Notes under the pieces: model-generated
What the model was told of the DNA's origin: nothing
What the model saw: the letters and a program-made list of their open reading frames with translations, nothing else
Databases searched by the model: none
Position numbers and translations under genes: made by a program
In this document: positions 62,829-64,000 of the stretch, one piece after another
Layout: every line of letters starts with the position of its first letter
Position numbering within the stretch: position 1 is the stretch's first letter
Origin: Rhodohalobacter sulfatireducens
Lineage (GTDB): Bacteria; Bacteroidota; Rhodothermia; Balneolales; Balneolaceae
Assembly: GCF_022012475.1 (NCBI RefSeq)
Contig: NZ_JAKLWS010000018.1
Coordinates: 1 to 64,000, forward strand
Length of the DNA: 64,000 nucleotides
Direction of reading: 5' to 3'

Positions 62829-64000
62829 TTACGACAAAGAGGACAGTCCATCACTAAATCTAATCATCGCTTCTTTCAGGTCATCCATGGATGCGGCGTA
62901 GCTTAGGCGAATTCCTCCCGGTTCCCCGAAAGCATCTCCGGGTACGGTGGCTACACCAAACTCCTCAAGCAGGTAGATCGACAGGTCGGTTGTGTTTTCA
63001 ATTTTATTTCCCTCAGGAGTACTTCTGCCTAAAAAGCTGTGGACATCTGGAAATACGTAAAACGCTCCGGAAGGTGTAAAACACTCAACGCCTTCTATTG
63101 CACGTAAAGCTTTTACAATGTAATCTCTTCTTTTTTTGAAGGCTTTATTCATCTCCTGTATCGGTTTCATTGTACCGGTATAGGCGGCTAATCCCGCTTT
63201 TTGCGAAATGGATGAAGGAGCCGATGTCTCCTGGCTTTGAATTTTAGCAACTGCATCAGCTATCGGTTTGGGGCCGGCCATATAACCAAGGCGCCAGCCG
63301 GTCATTGCAAACCCTTTTGAAAATCCATTAATTACAACGGTTCGGTCTTTTAGTTGTGGAGCAGCATTCAAAATGCTCACGTGCTCACCTTCAAATACGA
63401 TATACTCATAGATTTCATCCGAAAGAATTAACACATCCGGATAATCATCGAGGACTGCAGCCAGCTCCTTCAACTCATTTTTTGTATAACAAGCTCCGGT
63501 GGGATTGGATGGAGAGCATAATATGATCGCCTTGGTTTTTTCTGAGATCACCTCTTCAAGCTGTCCGGGTGTTAATTTGTAATTGTTGGAAAAGAGAGTA
63601 TTTACCACGACGGGCGTTCCCTCCGCCAGCTTTACCATTTCAGGATATGATACCCAGTAGGGAGCCGGGATGATCACTTCGTCTCCCTCATCGATGGTTG
63701 CGAGTAAAGTAAATCCTACAGACTGTTTCGCTCCATTTGAGAGTACAATCTGGTTTGGAGGAATTTCAATATTGTTGTCGCGCTTCAGTTTATCGCTGAC
63801 TGCTTCGCGCAGCTCGGGCATCCCGGTGTTCATCGTGTAACCGTGGAAGCCTTCAGTGATAGCATCAATCGCGGCGTTACAAATGTGTGCAGGCGTTTTA
63901 AAGTCCGGTTCACCGGCGCTTAATGAGATAATAGATTTCCCTTGCCGGGCCAGCTCTTTTGCCCTGCCGGAGACTTTCATGGTTTGTGATGGGGATACGT
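62829..64000 (-). CDS. Aspartate aminotransferase-family PLP enzyme, 5' end beyond window
   Basis: At least 390 residues of a class I aminotransferase. The frame continues past the apparent ATG at 63980 (upstream codons give VSPSQT, matching the usual family N-terminus) and is cut by the window edge. Landmarks are ISLSAGEPDF, SNGAKQ, the CSPSNPTGA loop (PLP-binding Asn), ILSDEIYEYIVFEG and the PLP lysine in VINGFSKGFAMTGWRLGY. The C-terminal Arg is in GGIRLSYA. It probably transfers amino groups between aspartate or related amino acids and 2-oxoglutarate. Substrate range is not certain. Confidence 0.93.
   Translation of the reverse strand, partial: VSPSQTMKVSGRAKELARQGKSIISLSAGEPDFKTPAHICNAAIDAITEGFHGYTMNTGMPELREAVSDKLKRDNNIEIPPNQIVLSNGAKQSVGFTLLATIDEGDEVIIPAPYWVSYPEMVKLAEGTPVVVNTLFSNNYKLTPGQLEEVISEKTKAIILCSPSNPTGACYTKNELKELAAVLDDYPDVLILSDEIYEYIVFEGEHVSILNAAPQLKDRTVVINGFSKGFAMTGWRLGYMAGPKPIADAVAKIQSQETSAPSSISQKAGLAAYTGTMKPIQEMNKAFKKRRDYIVKALRAIEGVECFTPSGAFYVFPDVHSFLGRSTPEGNKIENTTDLSIYLLEEFGVATVPGDAFGEPGGIRLSYAASMDDLKEAMIRFSDGLSSLS

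Overview
The window looks like a chromosome segment from a marine or saline member of the Bacteroidota/Balneolota/Rhodothermota group, and Balneolales-like is my best guess. The reasons are a SusC/SusD pair followed by an FG-GAP/ASPIC protein, a single long type-2 isoleucyl-tRNA synthetase, a DksA/TraR protein with a degenerate zinc finger, a RibB fused to a zinc-less RibA-like domain, split YeeE/YedE transporters, and many secreted CBM9 and TonB-linked proteins. There is no rRNA, CRISPR array, prophage or IS transposase. One intact tRNA gene (tRNA-Val, TAC) is present. This identification comes from protein families read by eye, not from a search.

Layout. 1-6284: hairpin repeats, then a TetR-led operon (LolA-like periplasmic protein, two FtsX-type permeases, LolD/MacB-type ATPase, outer-membrane barrel) that looks like an envelope lipid or lipoprotein export system. 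6612-14247: secreted hydrolases (sialate O-acetylesterase-like, CBM9 protein, tricorn-type protease, D-aminoacylase-like amidohydrolase) plus a decayed NmrA-like fragment. 14371-17149: threonine degradation (tdh, kbl), with a four-helix-bundle gene between them that is flanked by inverted 7-mer arrays. 17560-28423: a glycan-uptake locus (GHL10 enzyme, CBM9 protein, SusC, SusD, FG-GAP/ASPIC protein), with a LacI-type palindrome upstream of susC. 28639-36226: housekeeping genes (fructosamine-kinase-like, LMW phosphatase, ileS, dksA-like, lspA, ribB, yajC).

36375-42731 is a sulfur block. A GntR regulator, a 33-residue membrane peptide and a DUF2892 protein are transcribed leftward. They diverge from two half YeeE/YedE transporters, a persulfide-dioxygenase/rhodanese fusion, a SulP anion transporter with STAS domain, and a single rhodanese. 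Together they would import a reduced sulfur species, oxidise persulfide, transfer sulfane sulfur and move the oxidised anion. 42728-47210 holds an SDR and a fadI-fadJ-like beta-oxidation pair. 47349-47608 carries a tRNA-like relic, tRNA-Val and a terminator. 47752-54384 holds an FHS-type sugar transporter, a two-component system, an NTF2-like lipoprotein and a TonB-dependent receptor. 54619-58149 encodes a lipoprotein with seven InlB-type repeats and small orphan genes. 58190-64000 carries a GH13 enzyme, plsC, yraN, a GbsR-like regulator, an FmdB-like protein and an aminotransferase cut by the window edge.

The less ordinary content is mainly (i) repeat elements built from inverted arms of four 7-mers, one pair flanking a four-helix-bundle gene, (ii) an IleRS2 whose HIGH motif reads GIHH, (iii) the GntR-linked persulfide locus with its tiny membrane peptide, (iv) a degenerate tRNA-like element beside tRNA-Val, and (v) clear putative operators for the TetR gene and for susC.
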